Shown: positions 36,327 through 46,014 of the stretch, in pieces
Layout of the letters: each line of letters starts with the position of its first letter
Position numbering within the stretch: the first letter of the stretch is position 1
NCBI GenBank assembly: GCA_021154325.1
Contig: JAJKIR010000206.1
Location: 1-64,000 of the forward strand
Length of the DNA stretch: 64,000 nucleotides
DNA from: Gemmatimonas sp.
GTDB lineage: Bacteria; Gemmatimonadota; Gemmatimonadetes; Gemmatimonadales; Gemmatimonadaceae
Reading direction: 5' to 3'
Notes under the pieces: generated by a model
What the model saw: the letters and a program-made list of their open reading frames with translations, nothing else
What the model was told of the DNA's origin: nothing
The model's database searches: none
Translations under genes and position numbers: made by a program

Positions 36327-37019
36327 GTGATTGCCATCCCGGCCATCGAGATCGGCACGGCCACGAGCCCGTTCAGAGATGGACGGGCACGATCTGCTTC
36401 ACCCGCTCATATGGCGCGCGATCTTCTCGATCTCGGCTTCACCTACTTGCACGTGCAGAGCGGCGCCAGTGGAGCGCCGAGCGCGGGCATCCCTGAATTG
36501 GAGGAGGTCGTGCGCGACAGCAATGCCCGTATTCAGGTCGGGCGCGTGACGAGCACGAGTGACGTCGAGCAGCTCCTCCGCGCCGGTGCCGACGCCGTGG
36601 TTGTCGGCGATCGCGCGCTGGAGGAACCGGAGTGGCTCGCTCACGTCGCCGACCTTTACCCGGAGACGATCGGCGTCGCGACGGATGTCCGCGACCGGCG
36701 CGTCGTGAGGCGAGGTTGGGTGCGGACCCTCCCAGTCGACATTCTCGACCTTGTCGACGAGCTCAACGCGCTGGCCTTGCGCGAGCTGATGGTGAGCATC
36801 CGTCCACTCGACGGGGCGATACGCTTCGGAGATCTCTCGTTACTCGAGGACGTCGCGGAGCACTCGCGGTGTCCGGTATTCGCTGCGGGCGGGATCACCT
36901 CGATGAGCGATCTCCGCGCGCTGGAGCATCGCGGTCTCGCCGGCGCGGTGATCGAGGCCGAGAAGCTGTTGGGTGGTGGTATCGATGGGCGCGACGTCGC
37001 GCGCGAGTTCGGCGCCTAA
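36327..37019 (+). CDS. HisA-like ProFAR isomerase family protein
   Basis: IAIPAIEIG, ATDVRDRRVVRRGW, VFAAGGITSMSDLRAL, GAVIEAEKLLGG; stand-alone, GTG start. Confidence 0.8.
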   Translation: MIAIPAIEIGTATSPFRDGRARSASPAHMARDLLDLGFTYLHVQSGASGAPSAGIPELEEVVRDSNARIQVGRVTSTSDVEQLLRAGADAVVVGDRALEEPEWLAHVADLYPETIGVATDVRDRRVVRRGWVRTLPVDILDLVDELNALALRELMVSIRPLDGAIRFGDLSLLEDVAEHSRCPVFAAGGITSMSDLRALEHRGLAGAVIEAEKLLGGGIDGRDVAREFGA

Positions 37020-37035
37020 CGATTCGAGGCGGAAC

Positions 37036-37836
37036 GTGCCCGGTACGGACAAGCGCAGCGATCTCTCGCTGCTCCTCGAGGCGACGCAGGAGCTCGCTCG
37101 CCGAGCCGGTGGCGTCGCGCTACGGCACTTTCGCTCCACGCTCACCGTTGAAGCCAAGACCGACGGCTCGCCAGTGACGATCGCGGACCGGAGCGCCGAA
37201 GAGACCGCGCGCGAGTGGATCACACGCCGATTTCCGGCCGACGGCATCCTTGGAGAGGAGTTCGGCGCCCATCTCCCCGCTGCGAAGCGTCGCTGGCTCA
37301 TCGATCCAGTCGACGGCACGAAAACTTTCGTCCGCGGTGTGCCACTCTGGGGAACGCTCATCGCCGTCTGCGAGGACGAGAACGTGCTCGCCGGTGCTGC
37401 CTTCTTCCCTGCCGTCGACGAGATCGTTGGCGCCGCGCCCGGGCTTGGCTGTTGGTGGAATGGCTCTCGAGCACAGGTCTCGAACGTTGGCCAGGTCGAG
37501 GCCGCCATGGTGTTGACCACCGACGCACAATTCAGGCGCAGCCCCGAATGTCGCGAAGGTTGGCAGCGACTCGCTGAGCGCGCCGCGATCAGCCGGACGT
37601 GGGGCGATTGCTACGGCTACCTGCTCGTGGCGACGGGTCGCGCGGAGGTGATGGTAGATGGCGTCGCAGCGCCCTGGGACGCGGCGGCACTCCTCCCCGT
37701 GATCACCGAGGCGGGCGGCGTCTTCACGGACTGGAACGGCAGGACCACCGCCTTCAGCGGCAGTATCGTCGCAACCAACGCCGCCCTCGCCGGGCGCGCA
37801 CGTGAGCTCCTCGGCGCCACGTCCGGTGAGCGTTAG
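37036..37836 (+). CDS. Inositol monophosphatase family / histidinol-phosphatase-like
   Basis: DGSPVTIADRSAEE, GILGEEFGAH, WLIDPVDGTKTFVRGVPLWGTLIA, APWDAAALLPVITEAGG. Confidence 0.88.
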   Translation: MPGTDKRSDLSLLLEATQELARRAGGVALRHFRSTLTVEAKTDGSPVTIADRSAEETAREWITRRFPADGILGEEFGAHLPAAKRRWLIDPVDGTKTFVRGVPLWGTLIAVCEDENVLAGAAFFPAVDEIVGAAPGLGCWWNGSRAQVSNVGQVEAAMVLTTDAQFRRSPECREGWQRLAERAAISRTWGDCYGYLLVATGRAEVMVDGVAAPWDAAALLPVITEAGGVFTDWNGRTTAFSGSIVATNAALAGRARELLGATSGER

Positions 37837-37848
37837 GCAACCGATCGG

Positions 37849-39210
37849 TCAGAAGTGGCTGAGGTAGTCCTTCGGGAGCTTGGCAGGGTCGCCGATGTAC
37901 ACGAATCGGAAGTTGTGCATGTACTCACGCGCGACGCGTCGAACGTCCTCGGGGCGAACGCGCCGCAGGTCGTCGACGAAACGATTCGCCGCCCTGTAGT
38001 CGCCTTCGTAGAGCGCGGCGCGTGCCAGGAACGCGGCCTGGTCCGCGTTCGTTTCGTTCTTGAGGAAGTAGTCGGTGATGAACTGCAGCACAAGCCGCCG
38101 TAATCCCGCTGGATCGACGAGCTCGTTCTGCAGCTCTTCGATCTCCTCATGCATCAGCGTCAGCGCTTGATCCGGCGCGACGGTCGTTACGTACACACCG
38201 CCGGTTGCGACCGCCCGTTCCACGAACGGCGCGTCCACGGCATAGCTCAGATTGCGCTTGGAGCGGATCTCCGTGAAGAAGCGGCCCGACAAAACGGCTG
38301 TCGCGATTCGCAGCGCGTTGTAATCCGCGCTCGACGCCGCCGGGCCGGCGTAGTAGCCTATGATGTAGTTCGTCGGCAGCTGCTGCGACTCGACGACGAG
38401 GGCGCGTCGATCGCCCCGGACGGGCGGCGGCGGCGTCCACCGATAGCTGCCCGCTGGCAGCTTCGAGATCGTCGCGGCAACCAGCTGCTCGAGGCGCGAC
38501 CGCTCCACATTGCCGACCACGACGAGCAGCATCCGGGACTTCACGAATTGCGTCGTGAGGTAGTTCCGGAGTGTCGCGCGCGAAATCGAGGCAATCGACC
38601 GTTCCGTCCCTTCGGTGGAGAGCGAGTAAGGATGCCCGGCGAACATCAGGCTGTCGGCAACGATGCGCAGCTCGGCATCGGGATGCAGCCGTTGCTGGCT
38701 CGCCGCCGCCAGCAGCTGTGCCCTCACAAGCTCCACGTCGGCACTGTCGAGCGTCGGATTCATCAGCCGGTCAGCGAAGATCGCCCAGCTCGAATCGAAC
38801 GTGGCGCGCGTCGCGTGCAGGCCGAAGACGGTCCAGTCATCCTCCGGTTCGATGCTGATGACGCTTCCCGTTTTGTTGGTCGCGATGCGAAGCGCATCCT
38901 TGGGATATCGCCTCGTTCCACGCTCCGATGCGGCAAGTAGGAACGTTTCGATGCCCTGTGTTTCAGGTGTCAGCTGCTGCACGCCGCCGAGGAGAAAGAG
39001 ATTCGCGGCGATCACGTCCGTTGCGGTGTTCCGGCGAAGAATCACTCGCACCCCGCCGACGGTGAGTTCGCTCGTCGAGGTGTCTGCCGTACCCACGATG
39101 CTCGGCACCATGAGCGTCGGGCCGGCGCGGAGAGCTGCCTGCGCGCCTAACGAGGGAGCAAGGATAGCGGCGCCCAGAGCCACCACCGTGAGGCACTTCG
39201 CCGTTCCCAT
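37849..39210 (-). CDS. M16 peptidase family protein, probably non-catalytic partner
   Basis: M16 fold features (SKRNLSYAV, LGG/VVGNVE) without an HxxEH motif. Confidence 0.85.
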   Translation of the reverse strand: MGTAKCLTVVALGAAILAPSLGAQAALRAGPTLMVPSIVGTADTSTSELTVGGVRVILRRNTATDVIAANLFLLGGVQQLTPETQGIETFLLAASERGTRRYPKDALRIATNKTGSVISIEPEDDWTVFGLHATRATFDSSWAIFADRLMNPTLDSADVELVRAQLLAAASQQRLHPDAELRIVADSLMFAGHPYSLSTEGTERSIASISRATLRNYLTTQFVKSRMLLVVVGNVERSRLEQLVAATISKLPAGSYRWTPPPPVRGDRRALVVESQQLPTNYIIGYYAGPAASSADYNALRIATAVLSGRFFTEIRSKRNLSYAVDAPFVERAVATGGVYVTTVAPDQALTLMHEEIEELQNELVDPAGLRRLVLQFITDYFLKNETNADQAAFLARAALYEGDYRAANRFVDDLRRVRPEDVRRVAREYMHNFRFVYIGDPAKLPKDYLSHF

Positions 39211-39236
39211 CGGGAGCGATTCGAAGACTGGCGCCC

Positions 39237-40652
39237 TCACGGCTGCCCTCGCGGCGTCGCCAGCTCGGTGGTGCCCAGACCCAGACGCTGCCGCATCTCC
39301 GGCGAGAGGAGTACGCCCACGATGTGCGGTTTGCCGATGATGTATGTCTTGGCGTACCGTCGAAGATCCTCCGGCGTCTGCTTCGCCATCATATCGGTGT
39401 AGCCGTAGAAGTACTCGAGGCCCGTGACGGCCCACCAGAAGCCGAGCTGATGCGAGAACCCGGACGCGCGCTCGAGTTGAAACATCGCGTCCACGATGCG
39501 ATGCTGCTTGGTGAACTCGAGCTCCTCCGTGCTGAAGTAGTTCGGTTCCACGACCTTCGTGATCTCTTCGTCCAGCGCCGCGAGCGCCTCCCGAAGTCGC
39601 TCCGGCGTTGTCTCACCCACGATCGTGATCGGTCCGACATTGTTGAGCGTATAGTAATTGACGCCGATCGACTGAAAGAGCCCGCTGTCGACAAGCCGCT
39701 TCTGAAAGCGTGAGCCCGGCTGATTGAGGACGTCCGAAAAAACGTCGGCCGCGTACGTGGCCGCGGCGTCCCGCACCGCGCTCGGTCCCTGCCATTTGAG
39801 CATCACCACCACCGAGCCGACGGGCTGCTCCGTAATCACGCCCTGGCTGTGTGTCAGCGGCGGCACGGCCGGAATGGGGTCCGTCACGAACGGATCCGGC
39901 CCTCGCTTCCAATCACCGAAGACCGTGCGCGCGATTGCAAAGACGCGCTCCGGCGCCACGTCGCCGGTTACGACGATCGCCGAATTGTTCGGGATGTAGT
40001 AGCGCTGCTGGATGAAGCGCATCTGCTGCGGCGTGGTCCGCAGAATAACATCCCGCTCGCCCAGCGGATTCTTCCGGCTCCAGGCGGTGGTCCACAACGC
40101 CTTGTCGACCGCCGTGGTGAAGTGATAGAAGGGATTCGACTCGTTCCGATCGTATTCACCGATCACGACCGACCGCTCACGCTCGAGCTCATCCTGCCTA
40201 AAGAGTGGTCCTTTGAGTGGCGCCGCCAGGAACCGCATGCCGCCTTCAAGGCTGTCCGCTGGCAGCGTGACGTAGTAGTTCACGATCTCCTCGCGCGTCT
40301 GACCATTGAACACCGCACCCAGCTCCGACGCGCGCGCGACGAACTGATCGGGCTCGGGGTATTCGGCGTTGGCCTTGAAGAACATGTGCTCGTACAGGTG
40401 CGACAGCCCCTCGAACTGTGGGCCTTGCGTGAACGATCCGTTTCGCACGTCGACTTCGATCGTCACGAGCGGAACGCCGCGGTTCTCAACCGCGATCACC
40501 TCGAGACCGTTCGGCAGCACCTGTCGCTGAATGCGTCGCTCGAGCTCCGCGCGCTGGCCATATAGCGGCAACGCACCGAGAAGCGCGGCGAGTGCGAGCA
40601 CGGCGCTTCGCCGTAGCGTCAGGCGTAGCTCTCTAGTTTCTTTCCTCGACAT
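39237..40652 (-). CDS. M16 zinc metallopeptidase
   Basis: FEGLSHLYEHMFFK (HxxEH), signal peptide; start ATG 40652. Confidence 0.9.
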   Translation of the reverse strand: MSRKETRELRLTLRRSAVLALAALLGALPLYGQRAELERRIQRQVLPNGLEVIAVENRGVPLVTIEVDVRNGSFTQGPQFEGLSHLYEHMFFKANAEYPEPDQFVARASELGAVFNGQTREEIVNYYVTLPADSLEGGMRFLAAPLKGPLFRQDELERERSVVIGEYDRNESNPFYHFTTAVDKALWTTAWSRKNPLGERDVILRTTPQQMRFIQQRYYIPNNSAIVVTGDVAPERVFAIARTVFGDWKRGPDPFVTDPIPAVPPLTHSQGVITEQPVGSVVVMLKWQGPSAVRDAAATYAADVFSDVLNQPGSRFQKRLVDSGLFQSIGVNYYTLNNVGPITIVGETTPERLREALAALDEEITKVVEPNYFSTEELEFTKQHRIVDAMFQLERASGFSHQLGFWWAVTGLEYFYGYTDMMAKQTPEDLRRYAKTYIIGKPHIVGVLLSPEMRQRLGLGTTELATPRGQP

Positions 40653-41676
40653 GTCTGCCTCTTCCAGCACCGTTGACACCGCTCAGAACCGTGAGGAGCT
40701 GCGTAGTCGCCTCGATCGAGCCGCGCGCAGGCTTGCCACGGCATCAGGTCAATCGCTGACACCGGATGCCACATCGCGAGTGCGCCGTGACGAAGTTCTC
40801 GCGCCATATACCACGTTTCGCATCGGCGGCCCGGCGGATCTGTACTTCGAAGCTAGCACGGCGGACGAGCTCGCGGATGCCGTCCTGATCGCACGCGAGC
40901 TCGACGTTCCGTACTTCGTGCTCGGCCTCGGCGCGAACATTCTGATCGGTGATAAGGGATTTCGCGGGCTCGTGATCCGCAACGTCGCTCGACGATACGA
41001 CTTTCGCGACCGCGGCGACCACTGCACGCTGTGGACCGAGAGCGGTGCGGTAGTCAAGGATCTCATTCTCGAGTCCGTGCATCGCGGCTGGTCGGGACTC
41101 GAGCATTACGTGGGCATTCCGAGCACTGTTGGCGGTGCCGTTTGGCAGAACCTGCACTTCCTGTCACCGGCACCGGCGCGAGAACGAACCATGTTCATCG
41201 CCGAAGTATTCGAATCGTGCGAGATCCTCAGCGAAGAAAACGAGCGGAGAACGGTTGCCGCCGACTATGTCAACTTCGGCTATGACGACACGGTCTTCCA
41301 TCACCGGCGAGATGTCGTCCTCGCAGTCACCTTTCGCCTCACGAAGGGCGATCCGGCGGTCCTCCATCGCATCATGCAGGAAAATCTGAGCTGGCGTGGC
41401 GGAAAACATCCATGGCTGGATTGGCATCCGAGCGCCGGCAGCGTCTTCAAGAAGATTGAAGGCGTGGGGGCAGGTCGGCTCATCGATCAGTGCGGTCTAA
41501 AGGGACATCGCGTCGGCGACGCACAGATCTCCCACATCCACGCGAACATCCTCGTCAACCTCGGCCGCGCGACCGCGAAGGACGTGCGCGAGCTCATCAG
41601 CCTCGCTCAACGCGAAGTGGAAAAGAAACACGGAGTGCATCTCGAGCCCGAGATTGGCTTCATCGGAGAGTTCTAG
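40651..41676 (+). CDS. murB: UDP-N-acetylenolpyruvoylglucosamine reductase
   Basis: YTTFRIGGPADLYFEA, GLGANILIGDKGFRGLVIRN, GSVFKKIEGVGAGRLIDQCGLKGHRVG; start uncertain (GTG about 40780 possible). Confidence 0.95.
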   Translation: MSASSSTVDTAQNREELRSRLDRAARRLATASGQSLTPDATSRVRRDEVLAPYTTFRIGGPADLYFEASTADELADAVLIARELDVPYFVLGLGANILIGDKGFRGLVIRNVARRYDFRDRGDHCTLWTESGAVVKDLILESVHRGWSGLEHYVGIPSTVGGAVWQNLHFLSPAPARERTMFIAEVFESCEILSEENERRTVAADYVNFGYDDTVFHHRRDVVLAVTFRLTKGDPAVLHRIMQENLSWRGGKHPWLDWHPSAGSVFKKIEGVGAGRLIDQCGLKGHRVGDAQISHIHANILVNLGRATAKDVRELISLAQREVEKKHGVHLEPEIGFIGEF

Positions 41677-41681
41677 CCTCA

Positions 41682-43940
41682 CTAGAACTCCTGGCCGAAG
41701 CGAAACGCGAGACGCCATCGTGCCGCACGATCGATTGGCCGCGCGACGCCGATGCCGACCAGTCCCCCAAAAAAGGTGAGCCGTGCGTCGACGGTCGCGC
41801 GAATTCCGTGCGTCGCGACTGACTCCGGCTCCGGGCATTCGTTCGGCGAAACACAAGCGATCGATGCGTTGGCGTTCAGCACCCGAACGGCGTCGTGCGC
41901 TCCCTCGGAGGAGATCTCCGTCCAGCCACCTTGCGCGCCGACTGCTACCCCGGGACTGAGCCCTGGAATGACCAGAGATCGAACGATTCGCCAAGGACGG
42001 CGGAGCAGAGGGAAGCCATAGCCGGCGAGCACTCCGGCGGCCGCTGCGCGATCGCCCGCGAAGGCCTTGTAGTCATAGCCGGGTAACGCGTTCTCCCCGC
42101 CCAGTTCGAAGAGCTGCTGCGCAGGCAGCGGCTGACCGGTAACGATGCCGCCATTCGCGCGTGCGGCAATTACGAAGTCACTCAAGTTCTTTCGTGCCGT
42201 CGCCGTCAGCTCACCACGCTGCCAGCGCAGTCCACCACCCGCGACCTCGTACGATGCCACCATCCCGATGCCGGGTTCGAGATAGACACCCGTCACGTCG
42301 GGATGGAGCTCGATCGTGACCGCGCCACGCGCATAATGGCCGGGCAGGCTCCCGCGGTTGACACGGAAGTGTCCGCCGACCACGGGTGAGCGATCGAGCC
42401 GCGCCACCTCGGCCCGATCCTCGCCGATGCCGCCCTCCACCATGACGAGACCTCGGTGCGGCGAGTCGAGCATCCTCGTTAGGCCCAGCGTCGCCACGCG
42501 CCGATCGACGTAGTCTTGGTCGTCGATGCCGCCGAAGAGCGCACCGAAGCCCTCACCGCCGTTCTCGAGCGGCGGCGTGAAGTCGTTCGTGCGCGCCAGT
42601 GCGCGGTCGGCACGGCCCACCGCTGTCCATGATCCCGCCCCGTACGCGACCGAGACGCCGCCCCGCACGGTGCCCTCGGTCCACGCCCAACCGCCGTATG
42701 CGTGTGCCGTGAGCCCAGGAACGGCGTCGCGAAAATGCTCCCCCGCGGCGATTCCAGTGTACGCCCCTTCGACGCGGTTGAAGCGAAACACCTCTTCGAG
42801 CTTCGTCGGAGCGACATCGAAGCGCGGCGCGCCCGTGACACGCCACGCGTCGGGAGCGAGATCATCGAAGTCGGACGCACTCACTTTGCCGGTGGCCGTT
42901 CCCAGCGGTTCGGCCCATTGCCCATAGCCGCTGACACTGTCGGACGGCGCGAACGACAGCCGCCGCCGAAAGTTCAACGAGCTGCGTCTGCCCCCTGCGA
43001 CTCGCGCCGAGTCGGCGGGCTCGGAATCGGTGGAGGCGAATCCCGCCGTGGCATTTATATCCCGAAAGCGCGACACGAGTCGGAAGATTGAACGCTCCGC
43101 GCCTAACGGCGCGAATGTCGCCTGGAACTCGGATCGCTGGAACGAAGGCAGCCAGTACTGGCCATCGACCTCCGCGTTCACGAATTCCACGTACGCCACG
43201 GCGACAACACCCGGAAGGCGCCCGAACGAAAAACGGCGGCCCCGAGTCCCCGCGCTCGCGACGAACTGTCCGCGCATGCGTACGATCTCGTGCCGCTCCG
43301 CGTCGAAGTCGATCTCGCCGTCGAACGCGCCGATTCGCTCGCCAGCGGGGACGGAATCCAGGTATGGCGCGACGCGGACTCTCAGGATTGGGATCGCGCG
43401 CGCTCGCGAATGCAGCACCACGACGGTGTCGCCACCCGAGTACCGGTAGTAGCGAGCCCGGTCCGTCGCCAACGGATGGACCGCGTGCAGGGTGTCGGCG
43501 CCGGATTCTCGACTGGAATCAGCGCCCCCCGTCCGTTGCTTCGCCGACGATCCGATTTGTCCCACGTCTACGCCTAACGTTAGACGATCCCCGTACAGGT
43601 AGGGGACAGTCCAGCTCCGGGCAATCGAGAGCGCCGAATACGGTACGCCCACCGTCTGCGATCGATAGCCGACCACCCGAAGATCGTACTCCGCGGCGCG
43701 ACGCCACGCCGCGTCCATCGCTACTTGCTCCACCTGCGCGACCCGCTCTCTGCCTAACGTGTCTCGGACCAGCAGCGACAGCTCCGATTCGACGCGCGCA
43801 CCGTATCCCACCAATTCGGGCGGCGGCGCGCGGTTCGCCACCACGGCCGCGGCGATGAACGCCTCCAGCGCTGGCGAACTGTAGGTCGCTAGCCGTGGCG
43901 TCGCCGCGGCGAGCTGAAGCAGCAGGAGGGTACCGAGCAT
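41682..43940 (-). CDS. Large outer-membrane beta-barrel/surface-antigen-like protein
   Basis: Signal peptide, periplasmic domain, barrel-like C-terminus ending WRLAFRFGQEF; FELGGENALPGYDYKAFAGDRAAAAGVLAGY resembles BamA-type barrel segment. Confidence 0.65.
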   Translation of the reverse strand: MLGTLLLLQLAAATPRLATYSSPALEAFIAAAVVANRAPPPELVGYGARVESELSLLVRDTLGRERVAQVEQVAMDAAWRRAAEYDLRVVGYRSQTVGVPYSALSIARSWTVPYLYGDRLTLGVDVGQIGSSAKQRTGGADSSRESGADTLHAVHPLATDRARYYRYSGGDTVVVLHSRARAIPILRVRVAPYLDSVPAGERIGAFDGEIDFDAERHEIVRMRGQFVASAGTRGRRFSFGRLPGVVAVAYVEFVNAEVDGQYWLPSFQRSEFQATFAPLGAERSIFRLVSRFRDINATAGFASTDSEPADSARVAGGRRSSLNFRRRLSFAPSDSVSGYGQWAEPLGTATGKVSASDFDDLAPDAWRVTGAPRFDVAPTKLEEVFRFNRVEGAYTGIAAGEHFRDAVPGLTAHAYGGWAWTEGTVRGGVSVAYGAGSWTAVGRADRALARTNDFTPPLENGGEGFGALFGGIDDQDYVDRRVATLGLTRMLDSPHRGLVMVEGGIGEDRAEVARLDRSPVVGGHFRVNRGSLPGHYARGAVTIELHPDVTGVYLEPGIGMVASYEVAGGGLRWQRGELTATARKNLSDFVIAARANGGIVTGQPLPAQQLFELGGENALPGYDYKAFAGDRAAAAGVLAGYGFPLLRRPWRIVRSLVIPGLSPGVAVGAQGGWTEISSEGAHDAVRVLNANASIACVSPNECPEPESVATHGIRATVDARLTFFGGLVGIGVARPIDRAARWRLAFRFGQEF

Positions 43941-43973
43941 CTCATTCTCGCCAGGCCAAGGATCCCTCCGTGC

Positions 43974-45974
43974 TCAGCTCCCACTCGACGCGAGCTCTCG
44001 ATTCAGCGCCTCGACCTCGTCGGTGGCCGCGGTCCAGCGCTCTAATGTCGCGTCCAATTCTCGTTTGGCTGCTTCGAGCTCCCGACCAAGTGTCCGCGCT
44101 TCGCTCGGTCCGGTCGCGCGTGTGTAGAGCTGCGGATCTTCGAGTGCGGCCGAAATGCTGGTAATCTGCCCCTCCAGTGTCCCGATCCGCTCTTCCGTTT
44201 CCTCAACCGCACGCTGTGCTCGGCGCAAATCGCGCGTGAGATCGCGTGGCGACCGTGTGTTCTTCGCCGCTTCCTGGCGGCGCGTTCGTTCCAGCCGCTG
44301 TCGTTCGTGCACGCGGCGAAGCGCAGCGTCTTCACTCGCTCGCACCGCCGCGGCCCGCGCACGCTCCGCGCTCACCGCCTCCCACTCCGCGAATCCACCG
44401 TCGTATTCCGTGATGTGCCGCTCATGCAGCAGCCACAGCCTGTAGGTGAGCGCGCGCAGCAGCTCTCGGTCATGGCTCACGAGGATCACTGTGCCCTCGT
44501 ATCGCTCGAGCGCATCCTCGAGCGCTTCGATCGATTCCACGTCGAGGTGATTCGTCGGCTCGTCGAGGATTAGCAAGTTCGAACGGGAGAGCATCAGCAT
44601 CGCGAGCGCCACACGTGCCCGCTCCCCACCGGACAGGCTCTCGGGGCGTCGCTGCACTTCATCGCCGGAAAAACCGAATCGACCGAGATGACCCTGAACC
44701 ATGCGGCGCTCCCACGTCGGCCGCAAATCAGCGATGATCTCGTAGACTGTCTTCTGCAGGGGCACCTGCGAGAGATCCTGCCGGTAGTAGCCAACGTCGA
44801 TGCCGCTTCCCAGACGGATCTCGCCCGCGCTCGTGTCGTGCCCGCCGACAAGTGCTTTGAGCAACGTCGATTTCCCAGCGCCGTTCGGGCCCACGAGCCC
44901 CAGCACGTCACCTCGGCGTACCGAACCCGTGAAGGATTCGACGAGAATCCGCCTCGCACCAGAGCCCCCATCCGTCACGCTTATCGTCGCGTGATCGGCA
45001 ATCGCCACGCGATCTCCACCCCGCTGCGCGACGTCGAACCGGATCGACATCGCCTCGTCGTCCGTGATCGGAGCGCTCAGCCGCGGAAGACGCGTGAGCC
45101 TCTTCCGTCGGCCTTTTGCCTGACGGCTGTTCTGGCCCGCGATGTTGCGCGCGATGTAGTCCTGCTCGTGCGCGATCGTACGCGCCTGCTTGTCGAAGGC
45201 TCGCTGTTGGCTGAGCCGCCGCTCCTCCCGCTGCACCACGAAGTTCGCGTACCCGCCGACGTAGGGCGTCGCCGAATCACCCTCGAAGTGGAGGATGTGA
45301 TCGGCAACCGCTTGCAGGAACGCGCGATCGTGGCTGATCAGCAGGACAGTAGTCGTGGCGTCGCGCAGGTACTGCTCGAGCCAGCGCGTCGTCTCCAGAT
45401 CGAGGTGGTTCGTGGGCTCGTCGAGCAGAAGCACGTCCCCACCGCGAACCAGCTCCCTCGCCAGTCCGAGTCGCCCTCGCTCGCCGCCGCTCAGCTGCGC
45501 CACTGGCGTCGTGCGCGCTTGCTGCGGATCGAACCCGAGTCCGCTCAGCACCGAGTCAATGCGGGCGGTTGCCTCGTACCCGCCCTCGCGCTCGAAGCGT
45601 TCGAGATCGTGGCCGTATCGCGCCAGAGCCTCTTCTGAGGCATCGGTGCCGAGAGCATGCGCCTGCTCGAGCAGCGATTGCTCGAGCGTGAGCAGTTCAC
45701 TCAGACCGCCCGCAGCTGCCTCCCACACCGTCTCCGCACTGCCGAAATCCCGATGTTGCTCCAGTAGCGAAACGCGGAGCCCTGATTGGCGCACGACGGT
45801 GCCGCGCGTCGGCTGCATTTCTCCAGTGATGAGGCGGAAGAGCGTCGTCTTGCCGGTGCCGTTCCGACCTACGATCCCCCACCGTTCACCGGCGGCGACG
45901 GTGAACGTCACACCCTGAAAGACCTGCGTCGCGCCGAACTCCACCGCGACGTTCGATATCTGAAGCTGCGTCAT
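43974..45974 (-). CDS. ABC-F family ATPase
   Basis: Two ABC domains (GRNGTGKTTLFR, GPNGAGKSTLLKAL; LSGGERGRLGLARE, LSGGERARVALAML), C-terminal coiled coil. Confidence 0.95.
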   Translation of the reverse strand: MTQLQISNVAVEFGATQVFQGVTFTVAAGERWGIVGRNGTGKTTLFRLITGEMQPTRGTVVRQSGLRVSLLEQHRDFGSAETVWEAAAGGLSELLTLEQSLLEQAHALGTDASEEALARYGHDLERFEREGGYEATARIDSVLSGLGFDPQQARTTPVAQLSGGERGRLGLARELVRGGDVLLLDEPTNHLDLETTRWLEQYLRDATTTVLLISHDRAFLQAVADHILHFEGDSATPYVGGYANFVVQREERRLSQQRAFDKQARTIAHEQDYIARNIAGQNSRQAKGRRKRLTRLPRLSAPITDDEAMSIRFDVAQRGGDRVAIADHATISVTDGGSGARRILVESFTGSVRRGDVLGLVGPNGAGKSTLLKALVGGHDTSAGEIRLGSGIDVGYYRQDLSQVPLQKTVYEIIADLRPTWERRMVQGHLGRFGFSGDEVQRRPESLSGGERARVALAMLMLSRSNLLILDEPTNHLDVESIEALEDALERYEGTVILVSHDRELLRALTYRLWLLHERHITEYDGGFAEWEAVSAERARAAAVRASEDAALRRVHERQRLERTRRQEAAKNTRSPRDLTRDLRRAQRAVEETEERIGTLEGQITSISAALEDPQLYTRATGPSEARTLGRELEAAKRELDATLERWTAATDEVEALNRELASSGS

Positions 45975-46014
45975 CGAGGATCGTTTACCACGTTCTGATC
46001 GGCCGACTGTGCGC

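Noticed and set aside
35201-36496. 431-aa plus-strand ORF across Wzz-like, terminator and cupredoxin genes
   Set aside because: Arg-rich, spans a clear terminator and two supported antisense genes
44688-45638. 316-aa plus-strand ORF opposite the ABC-F gene
   Set aside because: Antisense shadow; ABC signature motifs are on the minus strand
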